Shown: in pieces, positions 8,367 through 18,106 of the stretch
How positions within the stretch are numbered: the stretch's first letter is position 1
Layout of the letters: each line of letters starts with the position of its first letter
From: an uncultured Proteiniphilum sp.
GTDB lineage: Bacteria > Bacteroidota > Bacteroidia > Bacteroidales > Dysgonomonadaceae
Direction: 5' to 3'
NCBI GenBank assembly: GCA_927407015.1
Contig: CAKMJT010000008.1
Location: forward strand, 52,080 to 116,079
DNA: 64,000 bases
Position numbers and translations under genes: made by a program
Notes under the pieces: model-generated
The model's input: the letters and a program-made list of their open reading frames with translations, nothing else
The model's database searches: none
What the model was told of the DNA's origin: nothing

Positions 8367-9314
8367 TTACAATCCTTTCTCCGACAGATAACGTTCCGCA
8401 TCCATGGCGGCACGGCAGCCTGTTCCGGCAGCTGTTACTGCCTGCCGGTAGATGGAGTCGGCCACGTCCCCGCAGGCGAAAACACCTTCTACATTTGTTT
8501 TTGTGTAGGGACTATCCGTTTTGATATAGCCCACTTCGTTGAGATCCACGTAATCCCTGAAGATATCGGTATTGGGTTTGTGGCCGATGGCAAGGAAGAA
8601 GCCGTCAACAGCAATATCGTATCTTTCTTCATCGGGTTCACCCATCCTTTTTACCAGATGGACACCTTCTACACCCTTTTCTCCAAAAAGACCCACAGCG
8701 TTGTGTTCATAAAGAATCTCGATTTTGGAGTTGTTCATCACCCTGTCCTGCATGATCTGCGATGCGCGCAGGTAAGGCTTGCGGACAATCAAATATACTT
8801 TGTCTGCCAGCCCGGACAGGTATGATGCCTCTTCACAGGCTGTATCTCCGCCGCCTACTACGGCCACTTTCTTCCTGCGGTAGAAAAATCCGTCGCAGGT
8901 AGCACATGCCGACACTCCCTGACCGGCATATTTGGTCTCATCCGGCAGTCCGAGATATTTGGCCGTAGCACCGGTAGAGATGATCACGGCGTCGGCTTCA
9001 ATCACCTGTTCGTTGTCGATGGTCACTTTCAGGGGACGCGCGGAGAAGTCAACGGCTGTTGCCCTTCCTGAGCGGACTTCCGTGCCGAACCGTTCGGCCT
9101 GTTTCTTCATGTCCTCCATCAGCTCCGGTCCGGTGATCCCATCGGGATAACCCGGGAAATTCTCTACCTCGGTGGTGGTGGTCAACTGTCCTCCCGGCTC
9201 CATTCCTTCATAAAGAACCGGCTCCAGGTTGGCACGTGACGCGTAAATGGCAGCCGTATAACCTGCCGGTCCTGATCCAATGATCAGGCATCTTACTTTA
9301 TTTCGCATATTCAA
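8367..9314 (-). CDS. trxB: Thioredoxin reductase (NADPH)
   Basis: TrxB is a cytoplasmic FAD enzyme that passes electrons from NADPH to thioredoxin. The 315 residues are the usual low-molecular-weight length. Motifs in order are the FAD loop LIIGSGPAGYTAAIYASRA, GGQLTTTTEVENFPG, the redox-active CATC motif near residues 136-139 followed by DGFFYRRK, the NADPH loop VAVVGGGDTACEEASYL, and the C-terminal FACGDVADSIYRQAVTAAGTG. The start gives MNMRNKVRC; an internal ATG two codons later is equally possible. A candidate -7 box lies at 9379-9386. Confidence 0.97.
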   Translation of the reverse strand: MNMRNKVRCLIIGSGPAGYTAAIYASRANLEPVLYEGMEPGGQLTTTTEVENFPGYPDGITGPELMEDMKKQAERFGTEVRSGRATAVDFSARPLKVTIDNEQVIEADAVIISTGATAKYLGLPDETKYAGQGVSACATCDGFFYRRKKVAVVGGGDTACEEASYLSGLADKVYLIVRKPYLRASQIMQDRVMNNSKIEILYEHNAVGLFGEKGVEGVHLVKRMGEPDEERYDIAVDGFFLAIGHKPNTDIFRDYVDLNEVGYIKTDSPYTKTNVEGVFACGDVADSIYRQAVTAAGTGCRAAMDAERYLSEKGL

Positions 9315-9378
9315 TGTGATTTGTCACACCTTCTTCAGTATTCGATATTGAGAGAAGACGTATGGTTATTAATTGCCT

Positions 9379-9386
9379 CAAAGATA
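9379..9386 (-). promoter_or_regulatory. Candidate -7 box upstream of trxB
   Basis: On the minus strand this reads TATCTTTG, a perfect Bacteroidota -7 element, 65 bp before the trxB start. No clear -33 TTG is seen at 19-21 bp, so confidence is moderate. Confidence 0.45.
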
Positions 9387-9486
9387 CAACGAATCTTTGA
9401 ACTGTGAAACCGATATTGTGTTTATCTATCCGGGGTAAATGGAAAATATGAACATCTGCCGGTGAATGATTTAGCAGGGAAAAAGG

Positions 9487-10137
9487 TTACCTGAGATCGA
9501 TCATTTCGACGGAGGGATAACTTGATTTATCGAATCGGAATACCGCATCATCAAACCGGTGATTGGCATTATAGCGGGTGATATCGATTTTGTTCTTCAT
9601 CCCGTTGTTCATCGTCAGGATCACCTGTACCAGGGTATTTGTGTTTTTGTCGATGGCTACCGAAACAGCCTTAAAATCCCTGTTGCTTGTTACCGGTACC
9701 ATCTCAATCCACTGCACGTTTTTGCCATTCAGCGTTTTGAACAGCGGTGCCTTCAGCGTGTATCCGTTTTTATACATTCCCAGCAGTGCCAGCGGGCTGA
9801 TAGCCGCTATTTCCTGCCCGGTGGGGTTACTTATGTTTACTTCGTTCACATCCTTCATAAACACCCATTGCGTCTCACCGTCGAACCAGATGTCCACCGA
9901 CTCTGTCTCAATTTTAAATTTGTTAGCCCTGATGCTGGCAATACCCGTTTGTGACATATACTCGGTGCCGTCCGGCTCCAGGGTGACGGATTGGAACGAC
10001 AGCCGGATGCCGCTGGATGCTTCATAGGCTGCGTAGGCTTTGTCCAGCATCGCTCTTGCGTTGCTGCTGTTTTGCGGGAAGATGGCCAAAGCGAAGAGCA
10101 GGGCCGTTGCAGTAAGGATATATTTTTTCATCATCAT
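9487..10137 (-). CDS. lolA: LolA-type outer membrane lipoprotein carrier
   Basis: LolA carries lipoproteins through the periplasm from the LolCDE complex to the outer membrane. The 216 residues begin with a signal peptide (MMMKKYILTATALLFALAIF, cut before QNSSNARA). The mature part shows the LolA pattern: an N-terminal helix (ARAMLDKAYAAYEAS), many short amphipathic strands, FKIETESVDIWFDGETQWVF, and the middle block NISNPTGQEI AAISPLALL. Three ATG codons in a row (10137, 10134, 10131) are possible starts. It sits directly downstream of ftsK on the same strand (149 bp), an arrangement I associate with other Bacteroidales. Confidence 0.86.
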   Translation of the reverse strand: MMMKKYILTATALLFALAIFPQNSSNARAMLDKAYAAYEASSGIRLSFQSVTLEPDGTEYMSQTGIASIRANKFKIETESVDIWFDGETQWVFMKDVNEVNISNPTGQEIAAISPLALLGMYKNGYTLKAPLFKTLNGKNVQWIEMVPVTSNRDFKAVSVAIDKNTNTLVQVILTMNNGMKNKIDITRYNANHRFDDAVFRFDKSSYPSVEMIDLR

Positions 10138-10286
10138 TTTTCTTTTTGGTTTCGTATACCCTATAGACCAGAAAAGAGGCAGCTGGTTTAACCTCCGGTT
10201 TGCAGATGCGGGTTACTGACTGATTTTATTTCCATCGCCGGGGAACGCCGTGATGACAACGACAGGCGACACAGGGCAGCATCCTC

Positions 10287-12782
10287 TTACCGCAGCGAAT
10301 CCAGCAGCTTCTCCAGCGAGTACTCATCGGCAATAAACACATCACGCGGTTTACTGCCTTGTGCCGCTCCCACAATACCGGCGGCTTCCAGCTGATCCAT
10401 CAGCCTGCCGGCACGGTTGTAGCCTATTGAGAACTTACGCTGGATAAGGGATGTAGACCCCTGTTGATGCACCACGATGAGCCGTGCGGCCTCATCAAAC
10501 AAAGCATCCTTGTCGTTGAGATCTACCGCACCTGGCGCGGAGTCGGCATCACCTGTCACCTCTGGAAGAGGGAATGCACTGTCATATCCGTGTTGTTTAC
10601 CGATATACTGTGTGATTTCCTCCACCTCCGGCGTATCCACAAAAGCACACTGAATACGGATGAGGTTGTTCCCCTGTGAGAAGAGCATATCACCCCGGCC
10701 AATCAACTGATTGGCTCCGCTCATATCAAGGATGGTCCGTGAGTCTATCTGGGAGGTGACGCGGAAGGCCATCCTGGCCGGGAAATTGGCTTTGATGGTT
10801 CCGGTAATGATGTTGGTGGTGGGGCGTTGTGTGGCTATCACCATGTGTATTCCCACGGCACGTGCCTTCTGTGCGATGCGGGCGATAGGCATCTCAATCT
10901 CTTTGCCGGCCGTCATGATCAGGTCGCCGAACTCGTCAATGACCACCACGATGTAGGGCATGTATCTGTGTCCTTTTTCCGGATTCAGCCGGCGTTTCAC
11001 GAACTTCTCGTTGTACTCCTTGATAGTGCGTACATGTGCCTTCATCAGTAACTCGTAGCGGTCGTCCATCTCTTTGGTGAGCGAATTCAGTGTTTGGGTC
11101 ACCTTTGTCACGTCGGTGATGATTGCCTTCTCTTCATCGGGCAGTTTGGCGAGATAATGCTTCTCGATGGTGGAATAGATGTTGAACTCCACCATCTTGG
11201 GGTCTATCAGCACCATCTTCATTTCCGACGGATGTTTCTTGTAGAGCAGCGAGGTGATGATGGCGTTCAGTCCCACCGATTTACCCTGTCCTGTGGCCCC
11301 AGCTACCAGCAGGTGCGGCATCTTGGTCAGATCGAAGATAAACACTTCGTTGGTGATGGTCTTTCCCAGGGCTACAGGCAGGTCGTATTCGCACTCCTGG
11401 AACCTTTTGGAGGTGATCACCGACTGCATGGAGACAATTTGCGGGTCCTTGTTGGGCACTTCAATCCCGATAGTACCCTTTCCCGGCATCGGAGCGATGA
11501 TGCGGATGCCCAATGCAGAAAGGCTGAGCGCAATATCATCTTCCAGGTTCCTGATTTTGGAGATGCGTACACCTGCCTGTGGTACAATCTCATAGAGTGT
11601 GATCGTGGGACCTACCGTAGCTTTGATGGAGGTGATCTCAATGCCGTAGTTACGCAGCGTATGAATGATTTTCTCCTTATTCTCGTTCTGTTCATTCATA
11701 TCTACAGCCCTGTTGCCCGTGTCGTATACCTTTAACAGGTTCATGGTGGGGAACCTGAAGGAAGAGAGATCTTTCCTGGGATCATAATCTTCCTGCTGCT
11801 CCGGCTGAAGAAAATTGGCGTCATCCGCTGTTTTATCAAATGCCGGATGGAGACTATGGGCTACCTCATCATCTTTCGGTACGATGACTTCGAAATCATC
11901 ATCAGGTACGGGTTGTTTTCTGGGTACCGGTTTCTGTAACGGTGCCGGAATCGGGGAAACCGGTGGAAGAGGAAAATGGGTGGTTTTTGACAGCATCTCC
12001 ATCTCATCGGTGTCAGCTATTTCCGCTTTTGGTTCTCTTTTCTTTTTCAGCCAGCCGGAAAACCGGCTGACGAGTCCCGGCTTCTTGTCCTTCACCGGCT
12101 CTCTGTTTTCGGTTTCGTACGTATGATCGGGGATATCGTTGTAACTGGCAAACGAAGGCTTATTGTTCACCAATGTCTCCTGTATCCTGTACATGGAGCT
12201 TTTCCGGAAAATCACCACGATGATCAGGAGAAAAAGCAGAATCAGCAACACGACACCCGGCCATCCCACGCTGCTCTCGAGTATCTGCTCAATCTGCATC
12301 CCATGTGCTCCGCCCCATTTCACATGCGAGTAGGGGAAGATCCTGTCCAAAACAAAGGCACTGGTGATGGATCCGCAGATCAGGCCGAAAGCGGTGATGA
12401 ATAGTGCTTTCAGAAAAGAGAAATCAGAGACCCTTATGATGCGCAGTCCGATGTATATCAAAAAGAGGGGAATGAGCGAGGAGAAAATTCCAAACCAGTC
12501 GTTTACCAGTAATTCGGCAATATAGGCACCACCGGCACCAGTCCAGTTATCAACCTCAGGAGCCCCCGTCCGAATCAATGTAAAGAATGATTTGTTCAGC
12601 ACCTTGCTCTGATCGGCGGCACCGGTGAAGAAAAAAGAGATGATTGCCAGCAGCATGAAGATGCCGATGAAAGCAATAATCACCCCGGTGATAAAATGAA
12701 AACGTTCGTTTTTGAGAAAATCAACCCAGGAGATACCCTTTTTTTTGGATGCGGTAGTCCTCTTCCTTTTTCTTTTTGCCAT
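10287..12782 (-). CDS. ftsK: FtsK/SpoIIIE-type DNA translocase
   Basis: FtsK is a septum-located motor that pumps chromosomal DNA to resolve the terminus region during division. The 831 residues begin with a basic leader (MAKRKRKRTTASKKK), then four or five membrane helices to about residue 190, then a low-complexity linker with several proline-lysine stretches. The motor domain follows: Walker A VAGATGQGKSVGLNAII near residue 475, KMVLIDPKMVEFNIY, Walker B YIVVVIDEFGDLIM near 610, and ATQRPTTNIITGTIKANFPARM. The C-terminal winged helix (gamma) that reads KOPS sites is present (QRKFSIGYNRAGRLMDQLEAAG). A candidate -7 box is at 12874-12881. Confidence 0.96.
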   Translation of the reverse strand: MAKRKRKRTTASKKKGISWVDFLKNERFHFITGVIIAFIGIFMLLAIISFFFTGAADQSKVLNKSFFTLIRTGAPEVDNWTGAGGAYIAELLVNDWFGIFSSLIPLFLIYIGLRIIRVSDFSFLKALFITAFGLICGSITSAFVLDRIFPYSHVKWGGAHGMQIEQILESSVGWPGVVLLILLFLLIIVVIFRKSSMYRIQETLVNNKPSFASYNDIPDHTYETENREPVKDKKPGLVSRFSGWLKKKREPKAEIADTDEMEMLSKTTHFPLPPVSPIPAPLQKPVPRKQPVPDDDFEVIVPKDDEVAHSLHPAFDKTADDANFLQPEQQEDYDPRKDLSSFRFPTMNLLKVYDTGNRAVDMNEQNENKEKIIHTLRNYGIEITSIKATVGPTITLYEIVPQAGVRISKIRNLEDDIALSLSALGIRIIAPMPGKGTIGIEVPNKDPQIVSMQSVITSKRFQECEYDLPVALGKTITNEVFIFDLTKMPHLLVAGATGQGKSVGLNAIITSLLYKKHPSEMKMVLIDPKMVEFNIYSTIEKHYLAKLPDEEKAIITDVTKVTQTLNSLTKEMDDRYELLMKAHVRTIKEYNEKFVKRRLNPEKGHRYMPYIVVVIDEFGDLIMTAGKEIEMPIARIAQKARAVGIHMVIATQRPTTNIITGTIKANFPARMAFRVTSQIDSRTILDMSGANQLIGRGDMLFSQGNNLIRIQCAFVDTPEVEEITQYIGKQHGYDSAFPLPEVTGDADSAPGAVDLNDKDALFDEAARLIVVHQQGSTSLIQRKFSIGYNRAGRLMDQLEAAGIVGAAQGSKPRDVFIADEYSLEKLLDSLR

Positions 12783-12873
12783 AGTGTTCTCTTTTCTTCC
12801 TGTTCATTCGGAGAGCAACAGCCGCTCAGATGCCGGAAGAAAGGAGGAAAAGTGTTATCAGTGAATTAATTTA

Positions 12874-12881
12874 CAAATTTA
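12874..12881 (-). promoter_or_regulatory. Candidate -7 box upstream of ftsK
   Basis: On the minus strand this reads TAAATTTG (TAnnTTTG), 92 bp before the ftsK start. The -33 side is not clear. The rest of the 204-bp gap between ftsK and the small membrane protein gene shows nothing else I can support. Confidence 0.35.
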
Positions 12882-12986
12882 GGAAAAAGAAAGTTATATT
12901 GAAAGGGTTGGGGAGCCATTTTAAAGAAAAAGATACACCCCGTGGAGCGTATCTCTCTCTTTTTCCTCTTCATTGCGTGAGCAATG

Positions 12987-13205
12987 CTATTTCTTCTTCC
13001 CTCCCAGCAGGTATATCCCGCCGACCAGAGCGATCACACCGAGTCCCAGTTCAATATAGGCGTTCTGTTTCGCTGCTCCGTCCTCGGCTGTGATCTCCAT
13101 GCCCAGCAGTTCCACCGACTTCGAACTTTCACCCAATCCCCGGATACCTATATATCCCAATACCAGTGCTGCTACAATTAGTAGAATTCCAATAATTTGC
13201 TTCAT
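12987..13205 (-). CDS. Small two-helix membrane protein, DUF3185-like
   Basis: The 72-residue product has an N-terminal membrane helix (MKQIIGILLIVAALVLGYIG), a short hydrophilic loop with RGLGESSKSVELLGMEI, and a second helix (YIELGLGVIALVGGIYLLG) followed by a KKK end. This layout and the LGYxGxR..S segment match the DUF3185 family of small inner-membrane proteins, whose role is unknown. It lies downstream of tpx on the same strand but is separated by a hairpin. Confidence 0.75.
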   Translation of the reverse strand: MKQIIGILLIVAALVLGYIGIRGLGESSKSVELLGMEITAEDGAAKQNAYIELGLGVIALVGGIYLLGGKKK

Positions 13206-13276
13206 TTTTTTTAATTTATAGGTTTATCATGTAACACTTTTCTCACTGATATTGTTCTTGCCTTTCTGTATGAAGC

Positions 13277-13308
13277 GAGAGGTCCGCGAATCACTTCGCA
13301 GACCTCTC
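13277..13308 (-). terminator. Strong hairpin after tpx, probable terminator
   Basis: GAGAGGTC and GACCTCTC form an eight-base-pair stem, extended by a GCGAA/TTCGC inner stem around a four-base loop. It begins 27 bp after the tpx stop. The T-run on the minus strand is poor, so it may act as a transcript-end stabiliser rather than a classical intrinsic terminator. Confidence 0.6.
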
Positions 13309-13335
13309 TTGTTAACACAATCTTCATGAAACAAA

Positions 13336-13836
13336 CTACACTATCGAGTTGATTGCAGAATGATAATCCGGCTCCTGTGCAATCTCAGGAACCAGTTCCG
13401 TATATAGGACATCACCGGCGGGATTTACCACGACTACTGCACGTGCCAAAAGGCCTTTCAGCGGCCCGTCGGTCATCAGTAATCCATAATCCCTGCCAAA
13501 TGCTTCATCGCGAAAGTTGGAAAGCGTAACCACATTATCTATCCCTTCGGCACTGCAAAATCTTCCGGCGGCAAAAGGCAGATCGGCTGAGATACCCAAT
13601 ACCACCGTATTGTCGAGTGAGGCAGCCTCTTTATTGAAACGACGTACCGATGCGGCACACGTGCCTGTATCGAGACTTGGAAAAATATTCAGCACAACAT
13701 ATTTCCCTCTGTAATCCGATAGTTTTACCTCGGAGAGGTCACCTTTTACCAGTGAGAAGTCGGGTGCAGTAGTACCTTTTGCCGGCAGTTCACCGGACGT
13801 ATGCACGGGGTTGCCTTTAAATGTGATATTTGCCAT
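13336..13836 (-). CDS. tpx: Thiol peroxidase (Tpx, atypical 2-Cys peroxiredoxin)
   Basis: Tpx reduces hydroperoxides using thioredoxin. The 166 residues are the usual length. The peroxidatic cysteine is in [15 protein letters not shown] near residue 59, with the conserved T three residues earlier; the resolving cysteine is in GRFCSAEGI about 34 residues later, the Tpx spacing. The N-terminus [18 protein letters not shown] is typical of Tpx and not of AhpC or BCP. With trxB in the same minus-strand block, it gives both the enzyme and its reductant supply for peroxide defence in an anaerobe. Confidence 0.95.
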   Translation of the reverse strand: MANITFKGNPVHTSGELPAKGTTAPDFSLVKGDLSEVKLSDYRGKYVVLNIFPSLDTGTCAASVRRFNKEAASLDNTVVLGISADLPFAAGRFCSAEGIDNVVTLSNFRDEAFGRDYGLLMTDGPLKGLLARAVVVVNPAGDVLYTELVPEIAQEPDYHSAINSIV

Positions 13837-13927
13837 ATTACATACTTAATTTAAAATTAATCTGAATAACCACCTGTCACAAACCTTAAACAATGTGTCT
13901 ATTTAAATGTTCAATGCGAATACATTT

Positions 13928-16768
13928 TTAACGTTCCTTTCCCCCAATGATTAACTCTTCCCGGAGATATTTTGCCGTATAGCTTTCCTTGCTTTTGACA
14001 ATCTCTTCCGGAGTGCCGGAGGCAAGGATATTCCCCCCTTTTTCTCCGCCTTCGGGTCCAAGGTCAATGATGTAATCGGCACACTTGATGATATCCAGAT
14101 TGTGTTCAATCACGATCACCGTGTTGCCTTTATCCACCAACTTGTTGAGTACACCCAGCAAAACACGGATATCTTCAAAATGCAATCCGGTAGTTGGCTC
14201 ATCCAGTACGTAAAGGGTGCTGCCAGTATCAATCCGGGCCAGTTCTGTGGCCAGTTTCACACGCTGGCTCTCACCTCCCGACAGGGTGGTGGATGACTGT
14301 CCCAGCTTAATATATCCCAAACCCACTTCCTGTAGTACCTTTATTTTATGCAGTATATTGGGTACATTTTCAAAAAAATCCACTGCCTCGCTGATGTTCA
14401 TGTCCAGCACATCGGCAATCGATTTACCCTTGAAGCGCACTTCCAGCGTTTCACGATTATACCGTTTCCCGTGGCATACCTCGCAGGGAACCATCACATC
14501 GGGCAGGAAGTTCATCTCAACGGTTTTATATCCGTTGCCGTTGCATTGCTCACAGCGGCCCCCCTTCACGTTGAAAGAGAACCGTCCCGGCTTGTAAGAC
14601 CGTATCTTCGCCTCTGGCATGCCGGCAAACAGGGTACGTATATCGGAAAAGACACCGGTATAGGTGGCCGGATTAGAGCGGGGTGTGCGGCCGATAGGTG
14701 ACTGGTCCACACTCACCACCTTATCCAGATGCTCCATCCCTTTGACAGCGGTATAAGGCAGCGGGTCCTTCAGTGAACGATAGAATTTCTGACTGAGGAT
14801 GGGCTGCAGTGTCTCGTTGATCAGGGTCGATTTACCACTACCCGATACCCCGGTCACACAGATCAGCGTACCCAGCGGAAATACCGCGGTTACATTTTTC
14901 AGGTTGTTGCCCCTGGCACCCTCTATCATGAATTTCCAGCCATTGCCTTTTCTCCTTTTTTCAGGGATGGCTATCTCCAGTTTCCCGCTCAGGTAGTTGG
15001 AGGTGAGGGTGTTCTTTTTCAGCATCTCGGAAGGTAGTCCTTCGAAAACCACGTCACCCCCTTTCTGTCCGGCAAAAGGGCCCATATCCACAATATAGTC
15101 CGATGCCAGCATCATATCCTTGTCGTGCTCCACGACCACCACCGAATTGCCTGAATCCCGCAGTTTCTTCAGCGAATCAATCAACCGGTGGTTGTCGCGC
15201 TGATGCAGCCCTATGCTTGGCTCATCGAGGATATAGAGAACGTTCACCAGCTGTGATCCTATCTGTGTAGCCAGCCGGATACGCTGACTCTCCCCTCCCG
15301 AGAGCGATGCTGACGCACGCGAGAGCGACAGATATCCCAGTCCCACATCCAGCAGGAACTGCAGACGCGACAGGATCTCCTTTCTAATCTCAGCGGCAAT
15401 GAGTCGCTGCTTTTCCGTCACATCCGATTCGGAAACGATGAACCAGTCATATAATGCACGGATATCCATCTCAGCCAGCTCGGCAATGTTCTTCCCGTTG
15501 ATCCGGAAGTGGAGTGCTTCCTTGTTCAGCCGCTGTCCGTGACATTCGGGACAGACGGAGGTGGTGATGAACTGTCCTGCCCATTTCTGGGCCGTGGCCG
15601 ATGCTTCATCATCCTGCTGCATCTCAATATATTTGGTTACACCCTCATAGGAGACCATATAGTTGGAGTTGCCCAGCGACTCGTTCTTTATTTTCAGCCT
15701 CTCATCGGTGCCGTACATGATCTCATCAATCGCCTCCCTGGGGATATCTTTGATCGGCGTTTTCAGGGTCACGCCATACTTCTCACAGAGTGCCGCTATC
15801 TGCCAGAAAAGCAGGTTGCTCTTCTCCTTGCCCAGCGGGACGATACCTCCTCCCGCGATGCTCAGCCCGGGGTTGGGGATGATCTTCTCCATATCGATCT
15901 GATCCACGGAGCCGATACCTTTGCAGCGGGGACAGGCACCCTGGGGTGAGTTGAAAGAGAAGTTGTGCGGTGCCGGCTCGCTGTAGGACAGTCCGGTGGT
16001 GGGACACATCAGGCTGCGGCTGTAATGCTGTACTTCACCGGCTTCCACATCCTGTATGAGAATCAGTCCCGACCCCTGCTTCATGGCGGTGCGAACGCTT
16101 GCCTTCAGCTTATCGGCGAATTTGTTGGAAACAACCAGCTTGTCGATGAGTATCTCGATGCTGTGGTTCTGATAGCGGTCCACCCGCATGCCCGGGATGA
16201 TCTCCCTGATCTCACCGTCCACCCTCACGTTGAGGTAGCCTTTTTTGCGGATCTGTTCGAAAAGTTCTTTGTAATGGCCTTTCCTGTTTCTCACGGCAGG
16301 TGAGAGGATGTATATCTTCTTCCCGATATATTTCTCCAGGATCAGTTCAAGAATCTGCTCATCGGTATATTTCACCATCTTCTCCCCCGTGATCCAGGAG
16401 TAGGCCTCCCCGGCACGGGCATAGAGCAGACGCAGGAAGTCATATACTTCGGTGCTCGTACCCACCGTGGAGCGCGGGTTCTTGTTTGTGGTCTTCTGCT
16501 CGATGGAGATCACGGGACTCAGGCCGGTGATCTTGTCCACATCGGGACGCTCCATCTTCCCCAGAAAACCACGGGCATATGCCGAAAAGGTCTCGATATA
16601 ACGCCGCTGCCCTTCGGCAAAGATGGTGTCAAAAGCAAGGGACGATTTACCGCTGCCGCTCAGCCCGGTGATCACCGTCAGGGAATCGCGCGGTATCGTT
16701 ACGTCGATATTCTTTAAATTGTGCACGCGTGCGCCGTACACATGGATCTGTTCATTTTCGGAAGCCAT
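13928..16768 (-). CDS. uvrA: UvrA, excision nuclease damage-sensing ATPase
   Basis: UvrA finds bulky DNA damage and loads UvrB. The 946 residues are full length. Two ABC-type ATPase halves are present: Walker A GLSGSGKSSLAFDTIFAEG near residue 35 and GVSGSGKSTLINE near 640. Each half has an LSGGE signature (ASLSGGESQRIRLA and TLSGGESQRVKLA) and a Walker B ending in LDEP. Zinc-binding cysteine pairs CPRC near 280 and CEQC...CEVC near 740 are intact. A shorter gap to the lytic transglycosylase upstream (38 bp) suggests possible cotranscription from the promoter at 17845-17874. Confidence 0.98.
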   Translation of the reverse strand: MASENEQIHVYGARVHNLKNIDVTIPRDSLTVITGLSGSGKSSLAFDTIFAEGQRRYIETFSAYARGFLGKMERPDVDKITGLSPVISIEQKTTNKNPRSTVGTSTEVYDFLRLLYARAGEAYSWITGEKMVKYTDEQILELILEKYIGKKIYILSPAVRNRKGHYKELFEQIRKKGYLNVRVDGEIREIIPGMRVDRYQNHSIEILIDKLVVSNKFADKLKASVRTAMKQGSGLILIQDVEAGEVQHYSRSLMCPTTGLSYSEPAPHNFSFNSPQGACPRCKGIGSVDQIDMEKIIPNPGLSIAGGGIVPLGKEKSNLLFWQIAALCEKYGVTLKTPIKDIPREAIDEIMYGTDERLKIKNESLGNSNYMVSYEGVTKYIEMQQDDEASATAQKWAGQFITTSVCPECHGQRLNKEALHFRINGKNIAELAEMDIRALYDWFIVSESDVTEKQRLIAAEIRKEILSRLQFLLDVGLGYLSLSRASASLSGGESQRIRLATQIGSQLVNVLYILDEPSIGLHQRDNHRLIDSLKKLRDSGNSVVVVEHDKDMMLASDYIVDMGPFAGQKGGDVVFEGLPSEMLKKNTLTSNYLSGKLEIAIPEKRRKGNGWKFMIEGARGNNLKNVTAVFPLGTLICVTGVSGSGKSTLINETLQPILSQKFYRSLKDPLPYTAVKGMEHLDKVVSVDQSPIGRTPRSNPATYTGVFSDIRTLFAGMPEAKIRSYKPGRFSFNVKGGRCEQCNGNGYKTVEMNFLPDVMVPCEVCHGKRYNRETLEVRFKGKSIADVLDMNISEAVDFFENVPNILHKIKVLQEVGLGYIKLGQSSTTLSGGESQRVKLATELARIDTGSTLYVLDEPTTGLHFEDIRVLLGVLNKLVDKGNTVIVIEHNLDIIKCADYIIDLGPEGGEKGGNILASGTPEEIVKSKESYTAKYLREELIIGGKER

Positions 16769-16806
16769 AGTATGTATAAACGATTGATAACCTGAAAAAG
16801 TTTATC

Positions 16807-17808
16807 TCACCAGGCGGGGTTGTGGACCTTCGGCTTTTCCCCTTTTCGGTAGTACATACTTTCCCGGGTGGGGATCAGGATGGTGTATGCCTTACCCGAC
16901 GTATTGCTCAGCCTGGTGCTGCGCAGCCAGGAGTTGAAATCTTTCAGTTGAGCGTAGGTGATGTTGTTCTGTTTGGCGAAAGCCACCAGATCGGGGATCG
17001 ATGAGGTTACTTTCACCTCCCTGAACTCCATGGGCTTGTAAAGGTGCTCAGGCTTGATGACGAAACCATATTGCTGCGGATGCTCAAAAATCAGCTTGAT
17101 GGCGAGCATACGGTAATAGTAGCGCGATGTCTCATCCACCAGCCAGAGGTCGAGCGCATCGTCCACGCGCTGATTAGTCAGTTCGCTGGTGATGCGTGCC
17201 TGCCCGCCATTGTAGGAAAGCGCTGCGCCACTCCACGAACCGTATTTCCGGTAGGCATCCTTCAGATAACGGCCGGCAGCCACGGTCGATTTTTCAATAT
17301 GATACCGTTCATCCACCTCTGAGGTGACCTCCAATCCATATTGTTTGCCCGTACTTTCCATAAACTGCCACAGTCCCGTAGCGCGGGCGGGTGACACAGC
17401 CCGGTAATCGAGACTACTTTCAATCACTGCCAGGTATTTCAGGTCGTCAGGCAGGCCTTGCTGTTTCAGGATAGGCTCGATGACGGGGAAAATACGGTTG
17501 GCACGCTTGATGAGCAGCAGCGTGGTGGAATGGAAGTAGGTGAAGCTGTTCAGCTCCCTGTCCATCCGTTCCCGCTTGTCGTACCGGTCGAAGGTGATCT
17601 GCTCACCGGCAAAGGTCATGCTTTCAGGGATATCTACCGATGCCGTCATGGAGAGCACCAGCGGCTTATCCGATTCCGCTTTTTCGAGATTGTTACCGGA
17701 TAGTAGCGCCATCACGAGCGCTCCCAAAACGGTTGCGAGCAACAGTACAGAGATATGGAGTATCGATTTTCTCATTTTCTTTTCGTCATTAGGGTAAGTG
17801 TCGGCCAC
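16807..17808 (-). CDS. Membrane-bound lytic transglycosylase, MltD-like SLT domain
   Basis: The protein cuts the glycan strands of peptidoglycan. From the longest start it has 333 residues; an ATG at 17775 gives 322 and places the membrane anchor (MRKSILHISVLLLATVLGAL) right at the N-terminus, which is the more usual form. The catalytic SLT domain runs from about residue 100 to 220: the catalytic glutamate is in LAVIESSLDYRAVSPARATGLWQFM, followed by GRYLKDAYRKYGSWSGAALSYNGG. The C-terminal part (SIPDLVAFAKQNNITYAQLKDFN) resembles a single LysM-like repeat for glycan binding. A strong promoter lies just upstream. Confidence 0.88.
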   Translation of the reverse strand: MADTYPNDEKKMRKSILHISVLLLATVLGALVMALLSGNNLEKAESDKPLVLSMTASVDIPESMTFAGEQITFDRYDKRERMDRELNSFTYFHSTTLLLIKRANRIFPVIEPILKQQGLPDDLKYLAVIESSLDYRAVSPARATGLWQFMESTGKQYGLEVTSEVDERYHIEKSTVAAGRYLKDAYRKYGSWSGAALSYNGGQARITSELTNQRVDDALDLWLVDETSRYYYRMLAIKLIFEHPQQYGFVIKPEHLYKPMEFREVKVTSSIPDLVAFAKQNNITYAQLKDFNSWLRSTRLSNTSGKAYTILIPTRESMYYRKGEKPKVHNPAW

Positions 17809-17844
17809 AGAATGAATGATTTCCTGTGCCCGTCAGAATGGTAA

Positions 17845-17874
17845 CAAATGTACAAAAAATACTTTACATGACAA
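17845..17874 (-). promoter_or_regulatory. Bacteroidota promoter for the lytic transglycosylase gene
   Basis: Read on the minus strand, a -33 TTG (17874-17872) is followed after exactly 19 bp by TACATTTG (17852-17845), a full match to the TTG-N19-TAnnTTTG pattern. Transcription would begin near 17838, leaving a leader of about 30 nt to the start at 17808 or 63 nt to 17775. The remaining bases to 18106 hold only a weak plus-strand -7-like box (TAAGTTTG, 17973-17980) for the next gene. Confidence 0.72.
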
Positions 17875-18106
17875 TATCCCTGTTCCGTGCCGTGTTCATT
17901 GTTTTGTCCTGTTCCGAAGCTCTTTGTCTTCCGAAATATACAGGCAGGTCGTCATAATTCATCAATTTTTCTTAAGTTTGCATCCGGGTTGTATACAGTG
18001 CCTCCCGATTTCAACACTGTGGCTCCCTGTCAACAGGTTGCCCTGTCTGTATCAACCTGCATAATTGTTGTATGATGATTTCCATTTATAAAGCTGCGCT
18101 AGCCCT